Assembly (NCBI GenBank): GCA_016550405.1
Contig: JABXGX010000199.1
Span: 1 to 5,885, forward strand
Source: an archaeon
Lineage (GTDB): Archaea > Asgardarchaeota > Hermodarchaeia > Hermodarchaeales > Hermodarchaeaceae
Reading direction: 5' to 3'
DNA length: 5,885 nucleotides
The first letter of the stretch is position 1. Every line of letters begins with the position of its first letter. This document shows, piece after piece, positions 5,132-5,885 of this stretch. Both the position numbers and the translations under genes were made by a program. The notes beneath the pieces are model-generated. The model made no database searches. It was given only the letters and a program-made list of their open reading frames with translations, and was not told where the DNA came from.

Positions 5132-5885
5132 TCATAGCTTAGCAGCATTGAATGCGGCAAAAGGCGTTAAGAGCTCTTCGGCAGTGAGTGATCCATGATT
5201 AGAAATCAGCCCATGACTAGGGAGAAGCCCCCAAGGTTCACTTGAATCATTTTCGCGTTCGACTCTTAATGTTGCACCATCTCGCCCAATGAGAAGCAAA
5301 TCTCCCAGTCGTTGGATTATTCGTTTTGAACTTGGAACGGGAAGTAGCTTAGCGTGATTGAGATCTTTTTCGTCGAATATTAGTGCCCGATCCTCAACAT
5401 GTTCTATGAGCCATTGTTTTAGTTTTCGTCGTTTACTGGCGGTTTGGCAATAGAAGTGATTGATTCGACCAGAATGACCGGGGGGAACTTTCAGGGTATC
5501 TTTGACTTCTTCGAGTTGGTCTTGATATAAGACAATTGTCTGGTCTTCTTGAAGTGAATTTTGTCCATGATCGGCACATAATATTATTGTAGAGTGTTTA
5601 GCTTGGGATGTGGGAAGACCTTCAAAGAAGGCACGCAATTGTCGATAGCATGCATTGCATCCAGCTTTGAATTCTGAAGATTTGGGTCCGTATTTATGTG
5701 CCAGTGTATCAATTTGGGGGAGATAGAGTGTCACAAAGAGCTGTTGACTCGGGAAGTAGTCAAAGACTCGGCGCACCATTCCAAAGGCGTCAATGAAACC
5801 ATCGAAGGAGACAACATTCTCTCTTTGGACATAAAATCGCCCAAGGCCAGTTCCTGGAATCTCCCGAGGTAGAACTTCCGCGACT
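5132..5885 (-). CDS. Alkaline-phosphatase-superfamily phosphodiesterase/phosphatase, C-terminal part (runs off right edge)
   Basis: The frame stays open from the right edge to the TGA at 5134-5132, giving about 250 C-terminal residues; the Met at 5779 is internal, because coding continues upstream (GRFYVQRENVVSFDGFIDAF). Metal-ligand motifs of the NPP/COG1524-like branch are visible: QIDTLAHKYGP with Asp at 5710 and His at 5698, CADHGQ with Asp-His at 5572-5567, and SNHGSLTAEELLTPFAAF with His at 5197. These supply two-metal-site ligands; the nucleophile Ser/Thr and first Asp would lie upstream, outside the window. The ending also resembles the PglZ branch, so the substrate (nucleotide, phosphodiester, phosphonate or sugar-phosphate) cannot be told. 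No membrane anchor or lipid signal is seen in this part. It converges on larE with a 162-bp gap, so no shared operon with the lar genes. Confidence 0.8.
   Translation of the reverse strand, partial: VAEVLPREIPGTGLGRFYVQRENVVSFDGFIDAFGMVRRVFDYFPSQQLFVTLYLPQIDTLAHKYGPKSSEFKAGCNACYRQLRAFFEGLPTSQAKHSTIILCADHGQNSLQEDQTIVLYQDQLEEVKDTLKVPPGHSGRINHFYCQTASKRRKLKQWLIEHVEDRALIFDEKDLNHAKLLPVPSSKRIIQRLGDLLLIGRDGATLRVERENDSSEPWGLLPSHGLISNHGSLTAEELLTPFAAFNAAKL

Noticed and set aside
5777..5779. ATG at 5779 as the start of the phosphodiesterase gene (215 residues)
   Set aside because: The same frame remains open with plausible protein sequence to the window edge, and the superfamily's N-terminal nucleophile region would be missing.
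1..5885. CRISPR arrays, IS elements, tRNA or rRNA genes
   Set aside because: No regularly spaced repeats, transposase motifs, terminal inverted repeats or RNA gene signatures were seen on either strand.

Overview
The window looks archaeal and probably comes from an Asgard archaeon (Promethearchaeota) or a related lineage. The main clue is a Rab-like small GTPase of a type abundant in Asgard genomes. Supporting signs are A/T-rich TATA-like boxes about 22-30 nt upstream of starts, GGTGG/GGTGAT-type ribosome sites, non-ATG starts and moderate G+C. This is inference: no rRNA, tRNA or other decisive marker is present, and single Rab-like GTPases also occur outside Asgard.

Layout. Positions 1-1040 (minus) carry the N-terminal ~346 residues of a malic enzyme that runs off the left edge. 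Positions 1189-1776 (minus) encode the small GTPase. Positions 2004-4969 are the core of the window: larB (minus) faces away from larC-larE (plus) across a 66-bp divergent promoter region. Positions 5132-5885 (minus) carry the C-terminal ~250 residues of an alkaline-phosphatase-superfamily phosphodiesterase/phosphatase that enters from the right edge and converges on larE. The intergenic gaps (148, 227, 66, 5 and 162 bp) are all below 300 bp and contain only candidate promoters, terminators and short palindromes.

How the genes work together. LarB, LarC and LarE together make the nickel-pincer nucleotide (NPN) cofactor from nicotinic acid adenine dinucleotide. LarB carboxylates the pyridinium ring and releases AMP, LarE converts the two carboxylates to thiocarboxylates, and LarC inserts nickel using CTP. 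The complete biosynthetic set is here, but no LarA-type racemase/epimerase that would use the cofactor is in the window. LarE has a CxxC pair plus the usual single active-site cysteine, which points to the Fe-S-dependent, catalytic class rather than the self-sacrificing Lactobacillus type. The neighbouring malic enzyme makes pyruvate from malate, so a 2-hydroxyacid client (lactate or malate racemase) encoded elsewhere is a reasonable guess but not shown. The GTPase and the phosphodiesterase have no evident role in NPN synthesis.

I found no clear evidence of a wholly new system. The points most worth a second look are the NPN cluster without LarA, the three-cysteine LarE, and the GTPase with Glu at the Ras Gln61 position.
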